DNA from: Pseudomonadota bacterium
Lineage (GTDB): Bacteria > Pseudomonadota > Gammaproteobacteria > Burkholderiales > Burkholderiaceae_C
Length of the DNA: 64,000 nucleotides
Assembly: GCA_021847345.1 (NCBI GenBank)
Contig: JAJZTW010000006.1
Location: 1 to 64,000 of the forward strand
Direction of reading: 5' to 3'
This document shows, one piece after another, positions 45,977 through 54,913 of the stretch. A model generated the notes under the pieces. It did not search any database. It saw nothing but the letters and a program-made list of their open reading frames with translations, and was not told the origin of the DNA. Position 1 is the first letter of the stretch. Each line of letters begins with the position of its first letter. Made by a program: the position numbers and the translations under genes.

Positions 45977-46768
45977 CTACGGGGCGGGCGGCTCGGCGGC
46001 TTCGGGCTCGCCGAGCAGGCTGTGCACACTGGCCTGGAAGGACAGCGCGAAGGGCGTGAACAGCAGCAGGGAGATCGGCAGCACCAGCAGCATGCCCCGC
46101 TCGGCGCCCAGCCCGAGGGCGCCCGCGCCGAGCATGCCGGTGACGAGCCCGGCGGCGAACAGCCCCCACCACTGCACGACGAACAACGCGAAGGCGCCGA
46201 GATTGCGCAGCACCACGACAAAGCTGGTGAACAAGGCCTGTGCCGGGCTCATTCCCCACCAGGCCACGAGCGGCGGCGCGAACCAGAAGGCCATGGATAC
46301 CGGCACGTAGGCGAGCATGGTGGTGAGCGCCGCGTGGCGCAGCATGCCGTCGCCGATCGCCTGCCGGGTCGGTGCGGTCGAGAACAGCAGCATGCGCAGC
46401 AGCGTGCCGCCGTCGGCCAGCGCCGACAGGCCCAGCACCGCCAGCAGCGCCAGTGCGTACAGCAGGCACAGCACCAGCATCGCACGAACCCGCCGCGGCG
46501 GGCCTTGCAGGCCGCTGAGCAGCACGTTCGGCCAGGCCGCGCGCCGCTGAGCGATATTGCGCGAGGCCTGCATGAAGCCCAGCGTGGTCAGTTGCGTGGC
46601 GCCCAGTGAAAGCAGGCCGCCGAGCAGGGGCAGGATGGGCAGCAGGCCGATGACCGTGACGTAGACCAGCACCAGCAGCAGGGCCTGCAGGGGCTGGCGC
46701 AGCAGGCAGGCGAATCCGAAGCGGACCCACGAAAGGCCCTCGCGTGCGGGAACCGTGCGCAGCAGCAT
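45977..46768 (-). CDS. BPSS1780-family membrane protein
   Basis: 263 aa with five or six transmembrane segments. The N-terminal family signature is VPAREGLSWVRFGFACLLRQP, and the first membrane region is LLLVLVYVTVIGLLPILPLLGG. A central AWPNVLLSGLQGPPRRVRAML loop is typical. Function unknown; found widely in Burkholderiales. ATG 46768 starts five bases after the thrB stop, so it is co-transcribed with thrB. Its stop is 19 bp from the end of the MITE-like element. Confidence 0.85.
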   Translation of the reverse strand: MLLRTVPAREGLSWVRFGFACLLRQPLQALLLVLVYVTVIGLLPILPLLGGLLSLGATQLTTLGFMQASRNIAQRRAAWPNVLLSGLQGPPRRVRAMLVLCLLYALALLAVLGLSALADGGTLLRMLLFSTAPTRQAIGDGMLRHAALTTMLAYVPVSMAFWFAPPLVAWWGMSPAQALFTSFVVVLRNLGAFALFVVQWWGLFAAGLVTGMLGAGALGLGAERGMLLVLPISLLLFTPFALSFQASVHSLLGEPEAAEPPAP

Positions 46769-46773
46769 CTCGT

Positions 46774-47736
46774 TCAGCTCAGCAAAGGGCGCAGACGGGT
46801 TTCCGTCTGGCGCTGGCGCAACACGCGCTCGAAATGCGCGGGGTCATGGGGCTGCAGCAAGTGCGCGTCTCGCGGTAGGTGCAGGTCGGCCAGGCGCGAC
46901 ACCCAGAAGCGCAGCGCCGCCGCGCGCAGCGCGTCGGGCAGCAGTTCGCGCTCCAGGGGTTGCAGCGGGCGCAGTTGCTGGTACGCATCGAGCAGCGCGG
47001 CGCGGCGCTGGGCATCGAAAGCGCCGCTGTGCAGTTCGATGCACCAGTCGTTGAGCGCCACGGCCAGGTCGAACAACCAGGTGTCGACTCCTGCGAAGTA
47101 CCAGTCGAACACTCCGCTGAGCCGGTCGTCGTCGAACAGCGCGTTGTCTCGAAACAGGTCGGCGTGCACCGCGCCGCGCGGCAGCGACGCGAACTCGGGC
47201 GTCGACGCCAGCAGCGTCTGGTGCGCCAGTTCGGACTCCAGCAGGCGCTGCTGCGCGGGCTCGATGCGCGGCAGCAGCGCCGGCGCAGTGGCGCGTTGCC
47301 AATCGAGCCCGCGCAGGTTGGGCTGGCTGGGCACGAAGTCGCGACTGGCCAGGTGCATGCGCGCCATGCAGGCCCCGATCTGCGCGCAGTGCGCGGGGGT
47401 CGGCTGCAGCACGCTGTGCCCGCGCAGGCGGGTGACCAGCGCGGCCGGCTTGCCGTTGAGCTCGTGCAGCACGCGCCCGTCGCGCGCCGGCATCGGGTCG
47501 GGCACGGCGATGCCGTGCGCCGCCAGATGGTGCATCAGTTGCAGGTAGAAGGGCAGCTGCGCTGCGCCGAGGCGCTCGAACAGGGTCAGCACGAAGCGGC
47601 CCCGCGTGGTGCTGATGAAATAGTTGGTGTTCTCGATGCCGCTGCCGATGCCCTGCAGCTCGGTGAGTTCACCGAGGTCGAAGCGCCGCAGGAACTGCGC
47701 GGCCTCGGCGGTGTCTACGGGGGTGAATACGGCCAT
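46774..47736 (-). CDS. thrB: Homoserine kinase, type II
   Basis: 320 aa aminoglycoside-phosphotransferase-fold kinase that phosphorylates homoserine for threonine synthesis. The start MAVFTPVDTAEAAQFLRRFDLG at ATG 47736 is the family N terminus. Visible motifs: GSGIENTNYFISTTRGRFVLTLFE (nucleotide-binding part) and the catalytic AVHADLFRDNALFDD with VFDWYFAG as metal site. Unrelated in fold to the GHMP-type ThrB. Lies 79 bp downstream of the DUF2782 gene, and next to polA, as in other betaproteobacteria. Confidence 0.95.
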   Translation of the reverse strand: MAVFTPVDTAEAAQFLRRFDLGELTELQGIGSGIENTNYFISTTRGRFVLTLFERLGAAQLPFYLQLMHHLAAHGIAVPDPMPARDGRVLHELNGKPAALVTRLRGHSVLQPTPAHCAQIGACMARMHLASRDFVPSQPNLRGLDWQRATAPALLPRIEPAQQRLLESELAHQTLLASTPEFASLPRGAVHADLFRDNALFDDDRLSGVFDWYFAGVDTWLFDLAVALNDWCIELHSGAFDAQRRAALLDAYQQLRPLQPLERELLPDALRAAALRFWVSRLADLHLPRDAHLLQPHDPAHFERVLRQRQTETRLRPLLS

Positions 47737-47815
47737 CTGCGGTCGGGCGCGGTTCGGGGTTGCAACGGTTCGATCGCATCGCGCCGGCGGGTCGGGCCGG
47801 CGCGCCAGGGGACAT

Positions 47816-48217
47816 TCACCGGAACGTGCCGATGCGCCACTGCATGCGCCCCTGCATCGAGCCCGGTTCGGGCTGCGTGGGGGCAGGCGGGACGATGTCG
47901 TAGCGGGCTCCGCCGTGCAGCGGCTGCACCTCGATGCGGGTGGTGGCGCCGCGCACCTGTTGCTCCTCGATGCGCACCGAACGATCCTGCGTGACCAGGT
48001 GGCGCACCAGGGGCTCGGGATAGCGCGGCGCCGGCTGCGAGGCAACCAGGCGCGGCGCATGCGCAGGCGAGCGCGAAGCCGAAGACGGGGCGGCCGCCAT
48101 GCAGGGCGCCGCCAGCGCGGCCACGATGGCCGCTGCCGACGCGGGCAGGTACACGGGCACGAACGCGGCGCGGGCTTCGCGCCGGCAGGCGCACAGGAGT
48201 CGCACGACAGGCTTCAT
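47816..48217 (-). CDS. DUF2782-family secreted protein
   Basis: 133 aa. N-terminal export signal with an alanine-rich core (about 22-41), then a small domain: VRIEEQQVRGATTRIEVQPL and ends GRMQWRIGTF, the DUF2782 pattern. Start at ATG 48217; the N terminus MKPVVRLLCACRREARA is unusually long and charged for a signal peptide, so a start further inside is possible. Between thrB and polA, the usual place for this family. Function unknown. Confidence 0.8.
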   Translation of the reverse strand: MKPVVRLLCACRREARAAFVPVYLPASAAAIVAALAAPCMAAAPSSASRSPAHAPRLVASQPAPRYPEPLVRHLVTQDRSVRIEEQQVRGATTRIEVQPLHGGARYDIVPPAPTQPEPGSMQGRMQWRIGTFR

Positions 48218-48275
48218 GCCGGCGATTCTAGCTTTGCCGGGACCGGGCGCCGCGGCCCGGACCGATAATTGCCCC

Positions 48276-51032
48276 ATGACCCTGAATTCCGATGTCGTGC
48301 CGATGCTGCTGCTGGTCGACGGCTCCAGCTACCTGTACCGCGCCTACCACGCGATGCCCGACCTGCGAGGCCCGGACGGGGCGCCCACCGGCGCGCTGTA
48401 CGGCATCACCGCGATGCTGCGGCGCCTGCGCCAGCAATACCCGCCCGAGAAGGGCTTCGTGCACGCCGCGTGCGTGTTCGACGCCAAGGGGCCCAACTTC
48501 CGCAACGAGCTGTACGAGCACTACAAGGCCCATCGGCCGCCGATGCCCGAGGACCTCGCGGCCCAGGTGGAGCCGATCCGCGAGGTGGTGCGCCTGATGG
48601 GCTGGCCGCTGCTGGTGGTGCCCGGAGTCGAGGCGGACGACGTGATCGCCACGCTGGCGGCGCAGGCCCGCGCGCGCGGCATGCGCACGCTGGTGTCGAC
48701 CGGCGACAAGGACCTGGCACAGCTGGTCGACGAGCACGTGACGCTGGTCAACACCATGACCAACGAGTTGCTGGACGAGGCCGGCGTGCTGGCCAAGTTC
48801 GGCGTCGCGCCCGATCGCATCGTCGACTACCTGTGCCTGGTCGGCGACGCGGCGGACAACGTCCCGGGGGTGCCCAAGGTGGGCCCGAAGACGGCGGTCA
48901 AGTGGCTGCAGGAGTACGGCAGCCTGGAGGGCATCATCGAACATGCCGGCGACATCGGCGGTGTCGTCGGGCGCAACCTGCGTGAGAGCCTGCAATGGCT
49001 GCCGTGCGCGCGCGAGCTGATCACCGTGCGCGCCGACTGCGCGCTCGACGGCCATGCCCGCGATCTCGACCACGAGCTCGTGGTGCGCGCCGAGGACGAC
49101 GCGGCGCTGGCGCCGTTCTTCAACCGCTACGGGCTGCGCCGTTTCCTGCACGAGCTGCCGGCGCAGCCGACGGGGGAGGCCGCCGCCCCCGCGCTCGAGA
49201 TCGCGCAGCCCACCGCGGTGGCGGCGCCGGCGGAGTACGAGACCGTGCTCAGCCTGGAGCGCCTGCAGCACTGGCTGGGGCTGATCGGGCAGGCCGAGCT
49301 CACGGCGCTGGACACCGAAACCGATTCGCTCGACCCGATGCACGCGCGCCTCGTGGGGATTTCGCTGGCGGTGCGCCCCGGGCAGGCGGCCTACATCCCG
49401 CTGGCCCACTCCTATCCGGGATGCCCCGAGCAGTTGCCCATGCAGCAGGTGCTCGACCTGCTGCGTCCGTGGCTGGTCGACGCGGCGCGCCCGAAGTTGG
49501 GCCAGAACAGCAAGTACGACCGCCACGTGCTGCTCAACGCGGGCATCGAGGTGCGCGGCTACGTGCACGACACGCTGCTGCAGAGCTATGTGCTGGAGGC
49601 CCACAAGCCGCACGCGCTCGACAGCCTGGTGCAGCGCCACCTCGGGCGCGACGACACGCTGAGCTACGAGCAGGTCTGCGGCAAGGGCGCCAGGGCGATC
49701 ACCTTCGACCAGGTCGACCTCGAGCTGGCCACGCGCTACAGCGGCGAGGACGCCGACCTGTGCCTGCAGGTGCACCAGCGCCTGTGGCCGCACATCCAGG
49801 CCGACCAGGGCCTGGCGCGCATCTATGCGCTGGAGATCCAGGTCAGCGACGTGCTGCAGCGCATGGAGCGCGCGGGCGTGCTGATCGACGCCGACGCGCT
49901 GCGCGCGCAAAGCGGCCAGATCGGCACGCGCCTGCGTGAACTCGAGCAACGCGCCTTCGAACTGGCGGGCGAGCCGTTCAACCTCGGCAGTCCGCGCCAG
50001 ATCGGCGAGGTGCTGTTCGGCAAGCTGCAGCTGCCGGTGCAGAAGAAGACCACCGGCGGCGCGCCATCCACCGACGAGGAAGTGCTGGAAAAGCTGGCCG
50101 AGGACTATCCGCTGCCGCGGGTGATCCTGGACCATCGCGGCCTGTCCAAGCTGCGCAGCACCTACACCGAGAAACTGCCGCAGATGGTCGACCCGGACAC
50201 CGGACGGGTGCATACCAACTACGCGCAGGCGGTGGCCGTGACCGGACGCCTGGCTTCGAACGAACCGAACCTGCAGAACATCCCGGTTCGCACTCCCGAG
50301 GGCCGGCGAATTCGCGAGGCCTTCGTCGCGCCGCCGGGCTGTCGCATCGCGTCGAGCGACTATTCGCAGATCGAGTTGCGCATCATGGCCCACCTGTCGC
50401 GCGACGAGGGGCTGCTCAAGGCCTTCGCCGCCGGCGAGGACATCCACCGCGCGACCGCCGGGGAGATCTTCGGCGTGGCTCCCGCGGAAGTCAGCAACGA
50501 CCAGCGGCGCATGGCCAAGGTGATCAACTTCGGGCTGATCTACGGCATGAGCGCCTTCGGGCTGGCGCGCAACCTGGGCATCGAGCGCGACGCCGCGCAG
50601 GTCTACATCGGGCGCTACTTCACGCGCTACCCGGGCGTGGCGGCCTACATGGAGCGCACGCGCGAGCAGGCCAAGTCCCAGGGCTACGTGAGCACCGTGT
50701 TCGGGCGCCGGCTGTGGCTGCCCGAGATCAACTCCCCCAACGGCCCGCGCCGCGCCGCCGCGCAGCGCGCGGCGATCAACGCGCCGATGCAGGGCACCGC
50801 CGCCGACCTGATCAAGATGGCGATGATCGCCGTCGAGCAGGCCTTGCTGCGCGAAGGCCTGCGCACCCGGATGGTCATGCAGGTGCACGACGAACTGGTG
50901 CTCGAGGTTCCCGACGCCGAGGTCGACTGGGTGCGCCAGCAGATCCCCGCGCTGATGGCCGGCGTCGCCGAACTCGACGTCCCCCTCGTCGCCGAACTGG
51001 GCATCGGCCCCAACTGGGAGGAGGCGCATTGA
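48276..51032 (+). CDS. polA: DNA polymerase I
   Basis: 918 aa. Order of domains: 5'-3' exonuclease (1-300; VPMLLLVDGSSYLYRAYHA, VSTGDKDLAQLV, DAADNVPGVPKVGPKTA), 3'-5' exonuclease (about 320-500; ALDTETDSLDPM with the metal-binding Asp and Glu retained), and polymerase (ASSDYSQIELRIMAHLS, motif B RRMAKVINFGLIYGMSAFG, motif C MQVHDELVLEVP). Gap filling in repair and Okazaki maturation. ATG 48276; a GATAAT hexamer ends six bases before it, so the message may be leaderless. Confidence 0.98.
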   Translation: MTLNSDVVPMLLLVDGSSYLYRAYHAMPDLRGPDGAPTGALYGITAMLRRLRQQYPPEKGFVHAACVFDAKGPNFRNELYEHYKAHRPPMPEDLAAQVEPIREVVRLMGWPLLVVPGVEADDVIATLAAQARARGMRTLVSTGDKDLAQLVDEHVTLVNTMTNELLDEAGVLAKFGVAPDRIVDYLCLVGDAADNVPGVPKVGPKTAVKWLQEYGSLEGIIEHAGDIGGVVGRNLRESLQWLPCARELITVRADCALDGHARDLDHELVVRAEDDAALAPFFNRYGLRRFLHELPAQPTGEAAAPALEIAQPTAVAAPAEYETVLSLERLQHWLGLIGQAELTALDTETDSLDPMHARLVGISLAVRPGQAAYIPLAHSYPGCPEQLPMQQVLDLLRPWLVDAARPKLGQNSKYDRHVLLNAGIEVRGYVHDTLLQSYVLEAHKPHALDSLVQRHLGRDDTLSYEQVCGKGARAITFDQVDLELATRYSGEDADLCLQVHQRLWPHIQADQGLARIYALEIQVSDVLQRMERAGVLIDADALRAQSGQIGTRLRELEQRAFELAGEPFNLGSPRQIGEVLFGKLQLPVQKKTTGGAPSTDEEVLEKLAEDYPLPRVILDHRGLSKLRSTYTEKLPQMVDPDTGRVHTNYAQAVAVTGRLASNEPNLQNIPVRTPEGRRIREAFVAPPGCRIASSDYSQIELRIMAHLSRDEGLLKAFAAGEDIHRATAGEIFGVAPAEVSNDQRRMAKVINFGLIYGMSAFGLARNLGIERDAAQVYIGRYFTRYPGVAAYMERTREQAKSQGYVSTVFGRRLWLPEINSPNGPRRAAAQRAAINAPMQGTAADLIKMAMIAVEQALLREGLRTRMVMQVHDELVLEVPDAEVDWVRQQIPALMAGVAELDVPLVAELGIGPNWEEAH

Positions 51033-51038
51033 TGGTGG

Positions 51039-51380
51039 GCCCCCTTCGTCGCCGGGCGCGAGCCCGGCTCCGTCCCCCCGAGGGGGACAACCCCTGCCTT
51101 GGGGCGGCCCTGCGGCAGGAGGTTTCCTGGCTGCGCGGGATGTCGCGTAGGCGTGGCGTTTTCAGGCGGGCTCCATAGCCGCCTGCGGCGGCCCAAGACA
51201 AACACCACGCAGCGCGGCCGGCCTGGGCCGCCGCAGGCGGCTATGCACCGCCACCTGAACCCCGCCGCATCTGCGAGGCTCTCCACTGTCGAGGGCACTC
51301 CCACCGCAGGGCCGCCCCAAGGTGGGGTGCGTCCCCCTCGGGGGGACGGAGCCGGGGTCGCCCCCGGCGACGGAGGGGGC
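51039..51380. repeat. Nested inverted-repeat block downstream of polA
   Basis: Three concentric pairs of arms fill the 365-bp gap between polA and the uspA genes. Outer: 51039-51088 with 51331-51380, about 46 of 50 bases complementary. Middle: CCTTGGGGCGGCCCTGCGG (51097-51115) with 51304-51322, perfect 19 bp. Inner: CATAGCCGCCTGCGGCGGCC start (51174-51195) with 51224-51245, perfect 22 bp. The middle arm contains GCAGGGCCGCCCCAAG, also the core of the 81-bp repeat family. No gene is supported inside. Confidence 0.85.
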
Positions 51381-51397
51381 TCACCTCCAGGAGGGGG

Positions 51398-51832
51398 CTA
51401 ACGGACTACCAGGACCGGGATCTTGGTGTGGGACAGCACGCGGGCGGTCTGGCTGCCGAGCAGCGCGGAGGTCAGGCCGCCGCGGCCGTGGGAGGACATG
51501 ACGATCAGGTCGATCTTCTCGCGCTCGGCCACCGCCAGCATGCCGCGCCAGGCCAGCGTGTCTTCCTGCACCGCGGTGTTGCACTCGACGCCGGCTGCGC
51601 GCGCCGCGTCGGCCACGGTCTGGACGGCTGCCTCGGCCTGCGCGCGGATGGCTTCCTGCCAACCCTCGATGCCGGTGGGCATGACCTCGATGGCACCGAT
51701 GTAGGGGTACAGGTCGATCACCGAGACCGCGGTCAGGCGTGCGCCCTGCAGCTTGGCCTGCTCCAGCGCCACCGGCAGCGCGCGCTGCGCGAACTCGGAT
51801 CCGTCGGTGGGAACCAGGATGTGCTTGAACAT
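51398..51832 (-). CDS. Universal stress protein
   Basis: 144 aa single UspA domain. N terminus MFKHILVPTDGSEFAQRAL; the ATP-binding motif GxxGxxxxxxxxxG(S/T) appears as GRGGLTSALLGSQTA near residues 117-131. Second of two adjacent usp genes (49 bp apart, same strand). Stress survival role in general; no specific trigger can be read. A nested inverted-repeat block lies just past its TAG stop. Confidence 0.92.
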   Translation of the reverse strand: MFKHILVPTDGSEFAQRALPVALEQAKLQGARLTAVSVIDLYPYIGAIEVMPTGIEGWQEAIRAQAEAAVQTVADAARAAGVECNTAVQEDTLAWRGMLAVAEREKIDLIVMSSHGRGGLTSALLGSQTARVLSHTKIPVLVVR

Positions 51833-51881
51833 GATGCGAATCTCCGTTTGCGTTGGGTCAAGTCGCGCGGCGCTGCGCGGC

Positions 51882-52319
51882 TCAGCGTACGACCAGCACC
51901 GGCAGGCGCGAATGCGTGAGCAGCTTCTGCGTCTCGCTGCCCAGCAGCACCGCCTGCACGCCGCGGCGTCCATGGGAGGCCATGACGACCAGGTCGCAGC
52001 GCTTGAGTTCGGCCGCGTCGAGCAGCGCCTTCCAAGGGTGCGGGTCCTCGGAGATCACGCATTCGCAGGCCAGGCCCGCCTGCTTGCAGGCGTCGACCAG
52101 CGGCTGCAGCGCGGCGTCCGCGGCCCGCGTCGTGGTGGCGCGGTATTCGTCGGCGGTGATGGGCACCGCATCGGCCAGTCCGGCGTAGGGGTAGGGATCG
52201 GTGACGGTGGCGCCGACCAGCGGGATGTTGCCGCATTGACGAGCCAGCTCGATCGCCGGCGCGATGGCCTTGGCCGCGGTGGCTGAACCGTCGAGGGGGA
52301 TCAGGATCTTCGTGTACAT
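51882..52319 (-). CDS. Universal stress protein
   Basis: 145 aa UspA domain, related to its downstream neighbour (both share KILxPxDGS and SSHGR/ASHGR blocks). N terminus MYTKILIPLDGSATAAKAIAPAIELA; nucleotide motif GRRGVQAVLLGSETQKLL. ATG 52319. Divergence from the neighbour is considerable, so the tandem pair is not recent. Confidence 0.92.
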   Translation of the reverse strand: MYTKILIPLDGSATAAKAIAPAIELARQCGNIPLVGATVTDPYPYAGLADAVPITADEYRATTTRAADAALQPLVDACKQAGLACECVISEDPHPWKALLDAAELKRCDLVVMASHGRRGVQAVLLGSETQKLLTHSRLPVLVVR

Positions 52320-52440
52320 GGTTCGAATGCCTCCTGCGCCCGAAGGAGCGCTCGACCATTATGCTGCCTGTCCCCGTGCCGCCGTGTGTTGATCTGCGGC
52401 AACCTTGCCGGCGGCGACGGCAATACTCCCCGGCGCAGTT

Positions 52441-52457
52441 GGCCCTGGGGGCGCTCA
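52441..52457. repeat. Tail fragment of the hairpin repeat family at the rhodanese stop
   Basis: GGCCCTGGGGGCGCTCA is identical to the last bases of the repeats at 7867 and 12036. Only the tail is present. The terminal TCA (52455-52457) is the TGA stop of the rhodanese gene on the minus strand. Confidence 0.65.
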
Positions 52458-53333
52458 GGGGCGCGGCCCGCGCGCCACCGGGCGCGCCGGATCGGAGCAC
52501 CACTGGCTCCACGAGCCCGGGTACAGGCGCGCGCCGCACAGCCCGGCCAGCTCCAGCGCGAGCAGGTTGTGGCAGGCGGTCACTCCCGAGCCGCACTGGC
52601 TGACCACCTGTGCCGGCGCGCTTCCGTCGAGCACTCCCAGCCATTGCTCGCGCAGGTGCTGCGGCGAGCGGAAACGCCCGTCGGGCTGCAGGTTGTCGCG
52701 GAAAAAGCGACACACTGCACCGGGGATGTGCCCGCCGACCGGGTCCAGGGTCTCGCCTTCTCCGGCGTAGCGTTCCGGGCTGCGGGCGTCGACCACCAGG
52801 TGGCGACGTGGCGCGTGCCGGACATCGGCGAGGAGTTCGTCGACATCGATGGTCGGCATCGCCGGGGCGTCGGCGGCGACGAAGTCGCCTTGCGCTCGCG
52901 CGGGCGCGGCGCCCGTCTCGCACGCGCCGCCGGCGTCCAGCCATGCCTGCCAGCCGCCGTCGAGTACCGCCACCGACGTCACGCCCAGCCAGCGCAGCAG
53001 CCACCACAGGCGCGCCGCGTAGGGCGAGAAATTACGATCGTAGGCGACCACCGGCTGTCCGCGGCGCAGCCCGAGGGCGGCCAGGCGCGCGGCCAGCGCG
53101 CCTGGCCGCGGCAGCGGGTGGCGGCCGCTGCCCGGGCCCGTCGGGCCGGACAGGTCCCGGTCGAGGTGCATGTGCACCGCGCCCGGGACATGCCCGCCGT
53201 GGAAGGCCTGCAGGCCGGCGTCCGGCGCCGCCAGGTCGTGGCTGCAATCGACGACGAACACGTCGCCCAGGCGCTCGCGCAGTTGCGTGGCGTCGATCAG
53301 GTTGGCGGGAAACTCCGCTCGGGCCGGGTTCAT
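52455..53333 (-). CDS. sseA: Thiosulfate/3-mercaptopyruvate sulfurtransferase (rhodanese)
   Basis: 292 aa with two rhodanese domains: an inactive N-terminal one (VFVVDCSHDLAAPDAG..., GHVPGAVHMHLDRDLSG) and a catalytic C-terminal one ending in the active-site loop SQCGSGVTACHN (cysteine near 252). The CGSGVTA loop suits 3-mercaptopyruvate sulfurtransferase, though thiosulfate use is not excluded. ATG 53333, 12 bases after the Rieske-gene stop, so the two are probably co-transcribed. Confidence 0.92.
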   Translation of the reverse strand: MNPARAEFPANLIDATQLRERLGDVFVVDCSHDLAAPDAGLQAFHGGHVPGAVHMHLDRDLSGPTGPGSGRHPLPRPGALAARLAALGLRRGQPVVAYDRNFSPYAARLWWLLRWLGVTSVAVLDGGWQAWLDAGGACETGAAPARAQGDFVAADAPAMPTIDVDELLADVRHAPRRHLVVDARSPERYAGEGETLDPVGGHIPGAVCRFFRDNLQPDGRFRSPQHLREQWLGVLDGSAPAQVVSQCGSGVTACHNLLALELAGLCGARLYPGSWSQWCSDPARPVARGPRP

Positions 53334-53345
53334 CGAGTGGTTCCT

Positions 53346-54467
53346 TCAGTCCGATTCGGGCAGGTCCAGGCGGGCGCGCCACCACTGGTGGAAATGCCGC
53401 ATGCCGTCTTCCATCGGCGACTGGTACGGGCCGTGCTGGTCCTCGCCGCGCTGCAGCAGCGCCAGGCGTCCGGCGTCCATGCGCAGCGCGATCTCGTCGT
53501 CCTCGACGCAGGTCTCCATGTACGCGGCGCGCTCGGCCTCGATGAACTCACGCTCGAAGGCGGCGATTTCCTCCGGGTAGTAGAACTCCACCACGTTGAG
53601 CGTGCGCTGCGGCCCCTGGGGGTACAGCACCGAGACCACCAGCACGTGCGGATACCACTCGACCATCACGTTCGGGTAGAGCGTGAGCCAGATCGCACCA
53701 TGCTCGGGCGGCACGCCCTGGCGGAACTTGAGCAGTTCCTCGTGCCAGCGCGCGTAGACCTTGCTGCCGGCGCGCCCCAGCGCGTTGTTGACCCCGACGG
53801 TCTGCACGCTGAAATGGGTGCCGAATTGCCAGCGCAGGTCGTCGCAGGTCACGAAATGGCCGAGTCCCGGGTGGAACGGCGCGACGTGGTAGTCCTCCAG
53901 GTAGACCTCGATGAAGGTCTTCCAGTTGTACTCGCACACATGCTGCTCGACGTGGTCCAGCACATAGCCGCTGAAGTCCAGCTCGGCCTTGTTGGCCATG
54001 CCTGCCAGCGCCTGCGCCACGTCGAAGCCGTTGCGCTCGAACAGCAGCCCGTTCCAGTTCTGCGGCGCGTCGTAGCGCTGCAGGTGCAGGCAGGGGTCGT
54101 GGTCGAAGTGCGGCGCGCCGATCAGGCGGCCCTGCAGGTCGTAGGTCCAGCGGTGCAGCGGACACACGATGTTGCGCCCGGTCTTTCCGCGTCCGCGCAG
54201 CATCACCGCCTGGCGGTGGCGGCACACGTTGGACACCAGTTCGATTCCGCCGGCCGAGCGCACCAGCGCGCGGCCCTCGCCCTCGTGCGCCAGCGCGCAA
54301 TAGTCGCCCACCTCGGGTAGCGCCAGTTCGTGCCCGAGATAGCGTGGCCCGACATCGAAGATGAGCTGCTTCTCCCGGGCATACAGATCAGGGTCGAAGT
54401 AAGACGCAACCGAGAGCTGGGTCTTGCTTGGGGCCAGATGTACGCTTTGCAGGCTCAAATCCGACAT
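53346..54467 (-). CDS. Rieske-type ring-hydroxylating oxygenase, alpha subunit family
   Basis: 373 aa. Rieske motif CRHRQAVML...CPLHRW (CxH, 17 residues, CxxH; about 83-107). Mononuclear iron ligands in VYLEDYHVAPFHPG (about 187-200). Resembles the alpha-subunit-like oxygenases related to choline/carnitine or glycine betaine monooxygenases. No beta subunit or reductase nearby. Commonly located beside xseB-ispA-dxs in betaproteobacteria, which suggests a conserved housekeeping role, but the substrate is unknown. A TACAAT-like -10 sits about 55 bases upstream of ATG 54467, with AGGAG ahead of the start. Confidence 0.87.
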   Translation of the reverse strand: MSDLSLQSVHLAPSKTQLSVASYFDPDLYAREKQLIFDVGPRYLGHELALPEVGDYCALAHEGEGRALVRSAGGIELVSNVCRHRQAVMLRGRGKTGRNIVCPLHRWTYDLQGRLIGAPHFDHDPCLHLQRYDAPQNWNGLLFERNGFDVAQALAGMANKAELDFSGYVLDHVEQHVCEYNWKTFIEVYLEDYHVAPFHPGLGHFVTCDDLRWQFGTHFSVQTVGVNNALGRAGSKVYARWHEELLKFRQGVPPEHGAIWLTLYPNVMVEWYPHVLVVSVLYPQGPQRTLNVVEFYYPEEIAAFEREFIEAERAAYMETCVEDDEIALRMDAGRLALLQRGEDQHGPYQSPMEDGMRHFHQWWRARLDLPESD

Positions 54468-54655
54468 GATGGGCTTGAAATCTCCTGAAAAATCATAGGG
54501 CTATGAAAGGGGCCATTGTAAACACGATGGCGCGCACGAGCCCGCGCGGGCGCGGATGGGCTTCAAGGCGATAAAATTCACCATTTGACCAGCCGGATTC
54601 CGGGCCCGCGTGCGAGCGGGCCGGTGCGGGGCACCGGCATGCCGGAATTCCGACC

Positions 54656-54913
54656 ATGAACGCAACCACGCGCAAGCAGGCGCAAGCCTCGCAGCCGGCC
54701 AGCTACGAGCAGGCAGCGGCCGAGCTGGAGCAGCTCGTGCAGCAACTCGAATCCGGGCAGATGAGCCTGGACGACACCCTGAAGGCCTATGCGCGCGGCT
54801 CGGAGCTGCTGCGCTTTTGCCGCGAACGCCTGCAGGCGGTGGAACAGCAGGTACGGATCCTGGACGGTGGTGAACTCCAACCCTATGCCAACGAGCGCGC
54901 TGGCGACGACTGA
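54656..54913 (+). CDS. xseB: Exodeoxyribonuclease VII small subunit
   Basis: 85 aa. XseB pattern: SYEQAAAELEQLVQQLESGQ, MSLDDTLKAYARGSELLRFC and LQAVEQQVRIL, a helical hairpin that packs against XseA. ATG 54656. A GATAAAAT stretch near 54570 is a probable -10 for the xseB-ispA-dxs operon. The 3' end overlaps ispA by 29 bases. Confidence 0.95.
   Translation: MNATTRKQAQASQPASYEQAAAELEQLVQQLESGQMSLDDTLKAYARGSELLRFCRERLQAVEQQVRILDGGELQPYANERAGDD

Noticed and set aside
48228-51029. 933-codon minus-strand frame opposite polA
   Set aside because: Mirror frame of polA with low-complexity composition.
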